Assembly (NCBI GenBank): GCA_019751575.1
Contig: JAIENF010000399.1
Location: forward strand, 1 to 16,971
Length of the DNA: 16,971 nt
Origin: Burkholderiales bacterium
GTDB taxonomy: Bacteria; Pseudomonadota; Gammaproteobacteria; Burkholderiales; CAIKXV01
Direction of reading: 5' to 3'
Below the pieces are notes generated by a model. It had not been told where the DNA came from. It did not search any database and saw only the letters and a program-made list of their open reading frames with translations. Positions within the stretch are counted from its first letter, which is position 1; the number at the start of each line of letters is the position of its first letter. Position numbers and translations under genes: made by a program. Below, one piece after another: positions 8,142-16,971 of the stretch.

Positions 8142-9427
8142 TGACGCTGCTCCCTCTCGCGGCTGCGGAAAGCCTCGCGAGAGCGTGCGGTTTCAGGGGA
8201 CGTGGCCGCCGGGTCGACCGGGGCCGGCTTGGAGGCAGGTGCTGCGGATGCAACGGCATCGCCGGGATTGACTGCCTGGCCGGCAGCAGCACCCGTTGCC
8301 GCAAGCAGCTTGTCCAGCGGCAGGAACAACAGGTTGCTGCCCTGCCTCTGGTCGACCACCACCTTGGTGGCGTTGGTCATCACCGTGTTCATCGCATCGA
8401 TGTACAGGCGGTCGCGGGTGACGCGCGGCGCGCGGTTGTACTCTTCGACCACCAGCCGGAAGCGGGTGGCTTCACCCTCTGCCGTGGCGACCACCCGCTG
8501 GCGGTAGCCTTCCGCCTCTTCAGCCAGCCTCGCCGCTGCACCGCGTGCCCGCGGTATCACGTCGTTGGCATAGGCTTCGCCTTCGTTCTTCTGGCGCTCC
8601 CGATCCTGGCCGGCGCGCACCGCATCGTCGAAGGCCGCCTGCACCTGCTCGGGCGGCTGCGCCGACTGCATCGTCACGTTGCTGATCAGGATGCCCAGGT
8701 TGTAGCGGTCGAGCAGGCCCTGCATCACCTTGAGCACGTCTGCCTGGACGCCGCCGCGGTCTTCGTAAAGCACCGCATCCATCCGGCGGATGCCGACCAC
8801 CTGCCGGATGGCGGTTTCGGCCGCCTGCAGCACCGTTTCGTCGGGATTGCGCACGTTGAGCAGGAAGTCACGGCCGGAAGACAGGGTGTACTGCACCGCG
8901 AACTGCACGTCGACGATGTTCTCGTCGTCGGTGAGCATCAGGGATTCGCGCAGCACCTTGTTGCGTGGGTTGTTGCGATAGCCGATCTCGACGGTGCGCA
9001 CGCCCGAGACGTTCACCACCTCTGCGCGCTCGATCGGCCATGGCAGGTGCCAGCGTGGCCCGGGGTTGGTCTCTTCGACGAACTTGCCGAACCGCAGCAC
9101 GACGCCCCGCTCGGCCGGCGCGACGATGTAGACGCCACTGGCGATCCAGAGCAGGAAGACCACGCCGCCGATCAGCAGGCCGCCGTTGCGCCACTGCCCG
9201 GACGTGAAGTTTCCGCCACTGAAGCCGCCGCCGTTGCCACCGCCGCCGGTACCGACTTCGCGCGGCCCCTGCTTGCGGTTGCCCATCAGGTCGTTCAGCT
9301 TGCGGCTGAACCGCCGCCACAGTTCGTCGAGGTCGGGCGGTCCCTGGTTGTTTCCGCCCCCGCCGCCGCCACCCCCGCCGCTGCTTCCGCCGCCGCGTTT
9401 TCCCCACTGGTTGTCGTTCAAACCCAT
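8138..9427 (-). CDS. hflK: HflK, SPFH-domain partner of HflC and modulator of FtsH
   Basis: This 429-residue protein is the larger HflKC subunit. A cytoplasmic N-terminal region rich in glycine (two runs, around 12-25 and 59-72) carries the family signature PPDLDELWRRF (30-40). A single membrane segment follows (about 83-102), then the SPFH domain beginning PAERGVVLRFGKF (104-116). A coiled-coil helix (EEAEGYRQRVVATAEGE) comes next, and the C-terminus is low in complexity (Ala/Pro/Ser, then Arg/Glu/Gln). The start at 9427 is set by AGGAG 9 nt upstream and by the 2-bp gap to the hflX stop; an in-frame ATG at 9466 would overlap hflX and lacks support. HflX, HflK and HflC are encoded in the same order in E. 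coli (hflA locus). Confidence 0.96.
   Translation of the reverse strand: MGLNDNQWGKRGGGSSGGGGGGGGGNNQGPPDLDELWRRFSRKLNDLMGNRKQGPREVGTGGGGNGGGFSGGNFTSGQWRNGGLLIGGVVFLLWIASGVYIVAPAERGVVLRFGKFVEETNPGPRWHLPWPIERAEVVNVSGVRTVEIGYRNNPRNKVLRESLMLTDDENIVDVQFAVQYTLSSGRDFLLNVRNPDETVLQAAETAIRQVVGIRRMDAVLYEDRGGVQADVLKVMQGLLDRYNLGILISNVTMQSAQPPEQVQAAFDDAVRAGQDRERQKNEGEAYANDVIPRARGAAARLAEEAEGYRQRVVATAEGEATRFRLVVEEYNRAPRVTRDRLYIDAMNTVMTNATKVVVDQRQGSNLLFLPLDKLLAATGAAAGQAVNPGDAVASAAPASKPAPVDPAATSPETARSREAFRSREREQRQ
9353..9379 (-). repeat. Glycine codon run in hflK
   Basis: Nine consecutive Gly codons encode residues 17-25, with another Gly triplet at 12-14. On the plus strand this reads as a CCG/CCC-type trinucleotide tract. 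Such tracts can change length by slippage; here any change in triplets would keep frame. Confidence 0.75.
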
Positions 9428-9429
9428 CG

Positions 9430-10650
9430 TTACCCGCTCCTGGCGCCGCCCGGACCACCGGTCCATGTGTCCGCATCGACGACCGCAGTGGCAGGTGCCA
9501 TCGGCATCCCGTTCAACTGCATGTCGCCCCCCTCGTCCGGCATCGACGCCGGATCACGTTCAGCACGATCGAAGAAATCATCCAGGGTCGACCTCAGCAG
9601 GTCCACCCCGGCCCCGGTGAGCGCAGACAGCGATACGCTCGTCAGGTCGCCCAGGTCGTCTCGCACCACCTTCGGCTCGATCGATACCCGGTCGATCTTG
9701 TTGCACACCAGGATCTGCGGCACGGCATCTGCACCGATCTCCGCCAGCACCCGGTTCACTTCTCGAATCTGTCGATCGCGGTCGCTGCTCGCGAAGTCGA
9801 CCACGTGCAGCAGCAGGTCGGCCTGCGCCGTCTCGGTGAGTGTCGCCCTGAATGCCGCGACCAGTTCATGCGGCAGGTCGCGGATGAAGCCTACCGTATC
9901 CGACAGCACGATGTTGCGCCCAGCCGGTGAAAACATCCGGCGGCTGGTCGTGTCGAGGGTGGCGAACAGCTGGTCCGCGGCATAGGTACCGGCATGGGTG
10001 AGCGCATTGAACAGGGTCGACTTGCCGGCATTCGTGTAGCCGACCAGCGAAACCGACAGCGCTGCCCCGCGGGCCCGCGAGCGCCGCTGGGTCGCCCGCT
10101 GGCGTTCGACCTTCTGCAGCTTCTCTTTCAGCACCTTGACCCGCTTGCCCAGCAGCCGGCGGTCGGTCTCGAGCTGCGTTTCGCCCGGACCGCGCAACCC
10201 GATGCCACCCTTCTGGCGCTCGAGGTGTGTCCAGCCGCGGACAAGCCGCGTGGCGAGATGGTCGAGTTGCGCAAGCTCGACCTGCAGCTTGCCCTCGTGG
10301 CTGCGGGCACGCTGCGCGAAGATGTCGAGGATCAGGGTCGTGCGATCGACGACCCGGCACTCGAGCGCCCGCTCGAGGTTGCGTTCCTGGGCCGGGCTCA
10401 GCTCGTTGTTGAAGATGACCACGGACGCGTCGAGCTCGGACCGCAGTGCGGCAATCTCGGCGACTTTCCCGGATCCGGCATAGGTCGACGGATCGATCCG
10501 GTTGCGCCCGCCACCCACGATGCCCGCGACTTCGAGGCAGGCCGAGGACGCGAGCTCGCGCAACTCGGCAAGGCTCTCTTCGTAGTCCCGCTCGGATGAT
10601 CCGAGGGAGACCAGCAGCGCACGACTGCCTGTGTCTGGCCGTTCGAACAT
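9430..10650 (-). CDS. hflX: HflX, ribosome-associated GTPase
   Basis: This 406-residue translational GTPase splits or rescues stalled ribosomes, notably after heat stress in E. coli. The N-terminal HflX domain (about 10-195) has GGGRNRIDPSTYAGSGK and the hallmark GIGLRGPGETQLETDRR (149-165). A helical linker leads to the G domain. G1 is GYTNAGKST (204-212), G2 TLDTT (231-235), G3 DTVGF (251-255), G4 NKID (317-320) and G5 SAL (342-344). After the G domain a tail of about 45 residues ends in a Gly/Pro-rich stretch of low complexity. The start ATG at 10650 gives the usual N-terminus; the ribosome binding site is weak. It lies 39 bp downstream of hfq, the same order as in E. coli, so expression is probably partly from the hfq promoter region. 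Confidence 0.96.
   Translation of the reverse strand: MFERPDTGSRALLVSLGSSERDYEESLAELRELASSACLEVAGIVGGGRNRIDPSTYAGSGKVAEIAALRSELDASVVIFNNELSPAQERNLERALECRVVDRTTLILDIFAQRARSHEGKLQVELAQLDHLATRLVRGWTHLERQKGGIGLRGPGETQLETDRRLLGKRVKVLKEKLQKVERQRATQRRSRARGAALSVSLVGYTNAGKSTLFNALTHAGTYAADQLFATLDTTSRRMFSPAGRNIVLSDTVGFIRDLPHELVAAFRATLTETAQADLLLHVVDFASSDRDRQIREVNRVLAEIGADAVPQILVCNKIDRVSIEPKVVRDDLGDLTSVSLSALTGAGVDLLRSTLDDFFDRAERDPASMPDEGGDMQLNGMPMAPATAVVDADTWTGGPGGARSG
9437..9441 (-). promoter_or_regulatory. Shine-Dalgarno of hflK
   Basis: AGGAG lies 9 nt before the ATG at 9427, within the final codons of hflX. It decides the hflK start against the earlier in-frame ATG at 9466. Confidence 0.7.
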
Positions 10651-10689
10651 CCGGCGGCTATCGGCTCAACGGTTTGTGCAATGTCGGGC

Positions 10690-10929
10690 TCAGCTGTCGG
10701 CCGGCGATTCGTAGTGGATGCTGACCGCGCGCGCCGGCACCACGGTGGAGATGGCATGCTTGTAGACCATCTGCGTCACCGTGTTCTTCAACAGCACCAC
10801 GTACTGGTCGAACGATTCGATCTGGCCCTGGAGCTTGATGCCGTTCACCAGGTAGATCGACACCGGCACGTGCTCCTTGCGGAGCGTGTTGAGGAAAGGA
10901 TCCTGAAGCAGTTGTCCCTTAGCGCTCAC
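10690..10929 (-). CDS. hfq: Hfq, RNA chaperone
   Basis: This 79-residue Sm-like protein forms a hexameric ring that pairs small RNAs with mRNAs. The Sm1 region [19 protein letters not shown] (23-41) and the Sm2 motif YKHAIS (56-61) are intact, as are the N-terminal LLQDPFLN residues of the proximal face (Gln9, shifted by one from E. coli Gln8). The C-terminal tail after [13 protein letters not shown] is very short, as in many Betaproteobacteria, so the disordered tail of E. coli Hfq is absent. The start is GTG at 10929, with GAGGG 8 nt upstream. It is followed by hflX after 39 bp. Confidence 0.97.
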   Translation of the reverse strand: MSAKGQLLQDPFLNTLRKEHVPVSIYLVNGIKLQGQIESFDQYVVLLKNTVTQMVYKHAISTVVPARAVSIHYESPADS

Positions 10930-10937
10930 GTGGCGTT

Positions 10938-10942
10938 CCCTC
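10938..10942 (-). promoter_or_regulatory. Shine-Dalgarno supporting the GTG start of hfq
   Basis: GAGGG on the minus strand lies 8 nt before the GTG at 10929. No ATG is available at this point, so GTG must be the start. Confidence 0.65.
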
Positions 10943-10988
10943 GCTTATTTTTGAGAAACCACTGTACTGGATTTTTCAGGGCAAAGCC
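10943..10988 (-). promoter_or_regulatory. AT-rich hfq leader, probable promoter region
   Basis: Between der and hfq is a markedly AT-rich patch (two A5 runs, TGAAAAATCC and TCAAAAATAAG) in an otherwise very GC-rich region. This suggests an hfq promoter and an open ribosome entry site. I could not fit a convincing -35/-10 pair with correct spacing. The nearby segment 10993-11005 (GTTGC-GGC-GCAAC) forms a small 5-bp hairpin after der. Confidence 0.4.
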
Positions 10989-11028
10989 ACCCGTTGCGCC
11001 GCAACACACCGCTGTCCAACCTGCACCT

Positions 11029-12381
11029 TCAACCGGGCGTGCGCGGCCGGCCTTCATAGGGATTCGTGCCGCTCTTGAACTGGATGCGAAGCGGTGTTCC
11101 CTCGAGCCGGAAGGTCGAACGGAACATGTGCTCGAGGTATCGACGGTAGCTCGCCGGAACCGCGTCGAGCGAGTTGCCGTGGATGACCACGATCGGCGGA
11201 TTCATCCCGCCCTGGTGCGCATAGCGCAGCTTCGGGCGCGAGAACCCTGAACGCGGCGGATTCTGCTTCTCGACCGCGGCGAGCAGGGCGCGGGTCAGCT
11301 TCGGCGTAGGCAGGCGCAGTGTCGCAGCCCGGTAGGCTGCATCCACCGCCGGCAGCAGCGCATTCAGGCCGGTGCCCCGCTTCGCGGAAACGAACAGCGT
11401 GCGCGCGAAGGAAAGAAAGCCGAGCCGGCGCTCGATGTCGTCCTTCACCCGGGCGCGCGCCTCGGACGGCAGGCCGTCCCACTTGTTGACCACGACCACC
11501 AGCGCACGTCCCGCCTCGAGGATGTAGCCGGCGATATGCGCGTCCTGGTCGCTGACCGAGTCGCGCGCATCGAGCACCAGCACCGCGACGTTGCAATCGT
11601 CGATCGCCTTCAGTGTCTTGATCACCGAGAACTTCTCGATCACTTCGTCGACGCGCGCCCTGCGGCGCATGCCGGCGGTATCGACCAGCGTGTACCGCTT
11701 CCCGCCCCGCTCGAACTCGGCCGGGATGCTGTCGCGGGTGGTACCGGGAAGGTCGAACACGAGCATGCGCTCTTCGCCGAGCAATGCATTGGCAAGCGTC
11801 GACTTGCCGACATTCGGCCGGCCGACGATCGCGATGCGCGGCGCATCCGGCGCCTCGGGCTCGGACGACGGCGGCTCCGGTTCGTCCTCGGGAAAGCGCT
11901 CGAGCACGTCGGCCAGCAGGTCGCCGACCCCTTCACCATGGGACGACGAGATCGACCACGGCACGCCCATGCCGAGCGAATGGAAATCGGCGCCGGCGAT
12001 CGCGTCCTGTATGCCCTCGGCCTTGTTCACGACAAGCCACACCGGACGGCCGGTCACGCGCAACCGGGCCGCGATCTCGCGATCGAGCGCCGTGAGGCCG
12101 GTGCGGTAGTCGACGAGGAACAGGATCGCATCCGCCTCGTCGATCGCCTGTTCCGTCTGCCGGGCCATTTCGCGGACGATGCCCTCTTTCACCACCGGCT
12201 CGAAGCCGCCGGTATCCACGACCAGGTACTGCCGGCCGCTGAACGAGCCGCGTCCGTAATGACGATCGCGGGTCAGGCCGGGAAAATCGGCAACCAGCGC
12301 ATCACGGGACTGCGTGAGCCGGTTGAAGAGCGTGGACTTGCCGACATTGGGCCGTCCGACCAGCACCAGGGAGGGTTGCAT
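11029..12381 (-). CDS. der: Der (EngA), double-GTPase ribosome assembly factor
   Basis: This 450-residue protein has two GTPase domains and a C-terminal KH-like domain and is needed to assemble the 50S ribosomal subunit. Domain 1 has G1 GRPNVGKST (9-17), G3 DTGGF (56-60) and G4 NKAE (119-122). An acidic linker ([17 protein letters not shown], about 165-181) leads to domain 2, with G1 GRPNVGKST (187-195), G3 DTAGM (234-238), G4 NKWD (299-302) and G5 SAK. The KH-like part (about 360-440) ends [10 protein letters not shown], the usual Der finish. Length is normal for Betaproteobacteria. The ATG at 12381 starts at the family N-terminus ([11 protein letters not shown]), 4 bp after the bamB stop, so it is coupled to bamB. 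Confidence 0.97.
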   Translation of the reverse strand: MQPSLVLVGRPNVGKSTLFNRLTQSRDALVADFPGLTRDRHYGRGSFSGRQYLVVDTGGFEPVVKEGIVREMARQTEQAIDEADAILFLVDYRTGLTALDREIAARLRVTGRPVWLVVNKAEGIQDAIAGADFHSLGMGVPWSISSSHGEGVGDLLADVLERFPEDEPEPPSSEPEAPDAPRIAIVGRPNVGKSTLANALLGEERMLVFDLPGTTRDSIPAEFERGGKRYTLVDTAGMRRRARVDEVIEKFSVIKTLKAIDDCNVAVLVLDARDSVSDQDAHIAGYILEAGRALVVVVNKWDGLPSEARARVKDDIERRLGFLSFARTLFVSAKRGTGLNALLPAVDAAYRAATLRLPTPKLTRALLAAVEKQNPPRSGFSRPKLRYAHQGGMNPPIVVIHGNSLDAVPASYRRYLEHMFRSTFRLEGTPLRIQFKSGTNPYEGRPRTPG

Positions 12382-12385
12382 CGGA

Positions 12386-13606
12386 TCAGCCGGCCACGCC
12401 CATCGCGTACAGGCCACCGAGGCGGGTCTGGATCACGAATCCGCGGTCGATGGGACGGGCATCGATCGCGATGCCGCTGCCATCGGTGGGCAGGCGTGCG
12501 ACGAAGCTGCCGTCCTCCGGGTCGAGCAGGTGCACGAAGCCCTGGAAATCGCCGACCACCAGCGACTTTCCGACCAGGCGCGGCGCACCGAGGTTGCGCA
12601 GCTGCAGCGAGGCCTGGCGCCAGAGGCTGGCGCCCGACGCGCGGTCCAGCGCATGCACCACGCTGCGGTCGTCGACCACGTAGATCGCGCGCGAATCCAT
12701 GTCGAGCCCGGCGATGCTGGAAATGTCGCGCGACCAGGCGAGCGATGCGCGCTGCGTGTCGAAGCACGCGACCCGCCCCTGGAAGGCCACCGCGCAGACC
12801 TGGTTGTTGTCGAATGCAGGCAGGCTGGTGATCTCGACCACCCGCTCGAGCTCGGTCGCCCCCCGCGGCAACGCAACCGCCACGTCGAGGCCGACCGCAC
12901 CGCTCTTCAGGTCGAGGCCGATCAGGCGGCCATTGCCGAAGCCGGCGAACAGTGCACCGCGTGCGATCGTGAATCCGACATGGGTACGCACCGAAAGGGT
13001 CGGGGCCACGCCACGCTGGTAGACCCAGCGCTGGCGGCCGGTCTCCGCCTCGAGCCCCCAGATGCGCGAGTCGCCGGTGCGCACCACCACCAGCCCGTCG
13101 ACGATGCCCGGCGCGGCCAGCACCTCGCTGGACAGCCGGGTCTCCCAGGCGAGCTTGCCGCCCTGCCGATAGACCTGTACCTCACCGTTCTGCCCACCGA
13201 CTGCCACCAGGCCGTTGCCTGCGCCGACCCCGCCGGCGGTCGGCTTCACCACCTGTTGCCGCCAGGACACCCGGCCGGTGGCCGCCTCGAACGCCGCAAG
13301 ATTGCCGTCGGTGCCGATCGCATACACCTGCCCACCATCGACGGCAGGGGTGAACACGTAGCGTCCCGAGTTGCCGACCTGCCCCTGCCACAGCACGCGC
13401 AATGCGGCCTTCGGGCTGATCGGGCGCAGCTCCGCGGGCTTCAGCCGGGGGTCGACTGCGCGCGAGAAAAGGCGGTCGTAGGCGCCGCCGACGGTGCCGC
13501 AGCCGGCCACGGCTGCCGGCGCGAGGCCCGCGACGGACAGCGCACGCAGCAGGCTGCGGCGCGAAGGAACCGGATCGACGCTCGGACCTCGGCGCACGGG
13601 ATTCAC
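12386..13606 (-). CDS. bamB: BamB, outer-membrane assembly lipoprotein (beta-propeller)
   Basis: This 406-residue protein is the BamB subunit of the outer-membrane protein assembly (BAM) complex. After the signal sequence come repeated beta-propeller blades of the PQQ type, each with a motif such as [40 protein letters not shown] or [13 protein letters not shown]. It carries a lipobox VAGC with the lipidated residue at Cys36. The signal contains SRRSLLRAL (15-23), which resembles a twin-arginine motif, unusual for BamB. The start is GTG at 13606, overlapping the yfgM stop by 4 bp (GTGA). AGG is nearby and there is no better ATG. The order yfgM-bamB-der is the same as in E. coli. Confidence 0.95.
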   Translation of the reverse strand: MNPVRRGPSVDPVPSRRSLLRALSVAGLAPAAVAGCGTVGGAYDRLFSRAVDPRLKPAELRPISPKAALRVLWQGQVGNSGRYVFTPAVDGGQVYAIGTDGNLAAFEAATGRVSWRQQVVKPTAGGVGAGNGLVAVGGQNGEVQVYRQGGKLAWETRLSSEVLAAPGIVDGLVVVRTGDSRIWGLEAETGRQRWVYQRGVAPTLSVRTHVGFTIARGALFAGFGNGRLIGLDLKSGAVGLDVAVALPRGATELERVVEITSLPAFDNNQVCAVAFQGRVACFDTQRASLAWSRDISSIAGLDMDSRAIYVVDDRSVVHALDRASGASLWRQASLQLRNLGAPRLVGKSLVVGDFQGFVHLLDPEDGSFVARLPTDGSGIAIDARPIDRGFVIQTRLGGLYAMGVAG

Positions 13607-14241
13607 CTCGCTTCGCCCAGCGCGTCGAGCTTCAACCGGACCAGGTCACGATAGGGGCTCTTCTCGTCCAGCTTGTCGAACGCCGACTGGTATGCATTGC
13701 GTGCGGCGTTCGTGTCGCCCTGGGCGAACAGCACGTCGCCGCGAAGGTCGAGGAACAGCGCATCGAACGCGTTTCCATGCTTGGCATCGAGCACGCGCAA
13801 CGCCGCCACCAGGTCGCGGTCGTCGATCAGCACCGCGGCCAGGCGCAAGCGGGCAAGGTCGCGGAACTCGTCCTGCTTCGCGTTGGCGATGGCCCACTCG
13901 AGCCGCGTGCGCGCGGTCTTGCTGTCCCCGGCGTCGAAGTCCATGCGCGCCGCGATCAGCGCGGCCAGCACCGCGTAACCGGTGCCCGGGAACTTGTCGA
14001 TCAGCTGCGCCGCGGCTTCGCGTACCCGCGTCTGGTTGTTCCCCTGCAGGCCTTCCTGGATCGCAAGGTACAGGACGGACGCGCCGTCGGCCTGCCGGTT
14101 CTGGTGCCAGCGCCAGCCGGACATGGCGGTGACCCCGAGCGCCACGACGACCACCACGATCGTGATGGCATTGCCGTAGCGTTCCCACCACGTCTTGATC
14201 GCGTCGATCTGCTCCTGCTGTTCCAGGTCGAAATGGGCCAT
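13603..14241 (-). CDS. yfgM: YfgM-type tetratricopeptide membrane protein (SecYEG ancillary)
   Basis: This 212-residue inner-membrane protein has a short cytoplasmic N-terminus (MAHFDLEQQEQIDAIKTWW), one membrane helix (about 25-43) and a periplasmic TPR-like domain (about 55-210). The N-terminal DLEQQEQIDAIKTWWERYG is the hallmark of the YfgM family. In E. coli, YfgM associates with PpiD and the SecYEG translocon and helps proteins leaving it. Here it precedes bamB with a 4-bp overlap, linking export to outer-membrane assembly. Length matches (E. coli 206). The ATG at 14241 has only a weak GGAA upstream. It is 48 bp from hisS. Confidence 0.93.
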   Translation of the reverse strand: MAHFDLEQQEQIDAIKTWWERYGNAITIVVVVVALGVTAMSGWRWHQNRQADGASVLYLAIQEGLQGNNQTRVREAAAQLIDKFPGTGYAVLAALIAARMDFDAGDSKTARTRLEWAIANAKQDEFRDLARLRLAAVLIDDRDLVAALRVLDAKHGNAFDALFLDLRGDVLFAQGDTNAARNAYQSAFDKLDEKSPYRDLVRLKLDALGEAR

Positions 14242-14289
14242 CGGTCGTTCCGTGTCGGGTTGTGTCGGTGCTGCGCGTCGGTCGGTCGT

Positions 14290-14291
<2 letters not shown>
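14241..14291. repeat. 10-bp direct repeat flanking the hisS-yfgM gap
   Basis: TCGGTCGTTC is found at 14241-14250 (touching the yfgM start) and again at 14282-14291 (touching the hisS stop), with 31 bp between. The spacer is rich in related GTCGG words. It may be a small slippage duplication; no function is visible. Confidence 0.5.
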
Positions 14292-15561
<1,270 letters not shown>

Positions 15562-15579
15562 CGGGACGGTTCTGGTCGG

Positions 15580-15592
15580 TCGCCAGTGGCGA
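15580..15592. promoter_or_regulatory. Palindrome in the hisS leader
   Basis: The minus strand reads TCGCCA-C-TGGCGA, a perfect 6+6 palindrome around one base, 18 nt before the hisS ATG. It could be an operator half-pair or a weak hairpin. No known binding factor is assigned. Confidence 0.3.
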
Positions 15593-15606
15593 TGGCAAAG
15601 CCGACG

Positions 15607-15612
15607 AGTATA
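15607..15612 (-). promoter_or_regulatory. -10-like box upstream of hisS
   Basis: TATACT on the minus strand matches five of six bases of the sigma70 -10 box and is a rare AT-rich word here. Transcription would start near 15600, about 40 nt before hisS. No good -35 is seen 16-18 bp upstream (that region is GC-rich and inside the ispG end), so this is a weak call. Confidence 0.3.
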
Positions 15613-15624
15613 GCGCGGGGCGGG

Positions 15625-16905
<1,281 letters not shown>

Positions 16906-16911
16906 CACCAT

Positions 16912-16917
16912 CCCCTC
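16912..16917 (-). promoter_or_regulatory. Shine-Dalgarno of ispG
   Basis: GAGGGG lies immediately before the ATG at 16911 and 6 nt before the ATG at 16905, which favours the later start. Confidence 0.55.
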
Positions 16918-16971
16918 AGGATTCGATGCCCCGACTCTACCGCAGCCCGGCGCCTTCGATCTCAGTCGAGC

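Noticed and set aside
10954..10979. A sigma70 or heat-shock promoter in the AT-rich hfq leader
   Set aside because: No -35/-10 pair with acceptable spacing could be fitted; only the AT-rich character is reported.
16918..16971. Possible end of the gene upstream of ispG (a minus-strand frame ending TAG at 16937-16939)
   Set aside because: Only about 10 codons would be visible and a second frame also stops early, so no gene can be supported.

Overview
This is a GC-rich (roughly two thirds G+C by eye) window from a betaproteobacterium, most likely Burkholderiales or a close relative. The main evidence is gene order. About 13 kb on the minus strand carries ispG, hisS, yfgM, bamB, der, hfq, hflX, hflK, hflC, a DUF2065 gene, hisZ, purA and a phosphoribosyltransferase gene, read from right to left. 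I know this as a conserved housekeeping block of Betaproteobacteria. A separate hisZ, which implies the short HisG system, and the small DUF2065 gene next to it fit that placement.

Layout from the left: (1) 1-992, minus strand, a CocE/NonD-type alpha/beta hydrolase (peptidase S15 fold) cut off by the window edge. (2) 993-1106, a divergent intergenic region. (3) 1107-3733, plus strand, a two-gene operon with a 4-bp ATGA overlap. It encodes a 2Fe-2S subunit and a molybdopterin-binding catalytic subunit of a xanthine-oxidase-family hydroxylase of the isoquinoline 1-oxidoreductase type. (4) 3734-3811, a short convergent junction. The first gene beyond it ends inside a short sequence that resembles a dispersed REP-type repeat. 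(5) 3812-16905, minus strand, the conserved block.

The block is packed tightly. yfgM/bamB and hflK/hflC overlap by 4 bp, bamB/der are 4 bp apart and hflX/hflK are 2 bp apart. Larger gaps lie before hisS (63 bp), hfq (99 bp), the DUF2065 gene (69 bp), hisZ (120 bp) and purA (71 bp). Candidate signals sit in these gaps: a strong hairpin just after hflC, inverted repeats before hisZ, a -10-like box and palindrome before hisS, and an AT-rich leader before hfq. The genes cover isoprenoid synthesis (IspG), histidine charging and synthesis (HisS, HisZ), envelope protein handling (YfgM, BamB, HflKC), ribosome GTPases (Der, HflX), RNA regulation (Hfq) and purine metabolism (PurA, phosphoribosyltransferase).

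The left 3.7 kb looks like accessory metabolism next to this core block. I see no transposase, integrase, CRISPR array, tRNA, rRNA or toxin-antitoxin pair. No gene-free stretch exceeds about 120 bases. I found no convincing evidence of an undescribed system. The points most worth a second look are the lone two-subunit Mo-hydroxylase beside an S15 hydrolase with an atypical active site, the REP-like tail of the phosphoribosyltransferase gene, the hairpin after hflC and the Tat-like signal on BamB.
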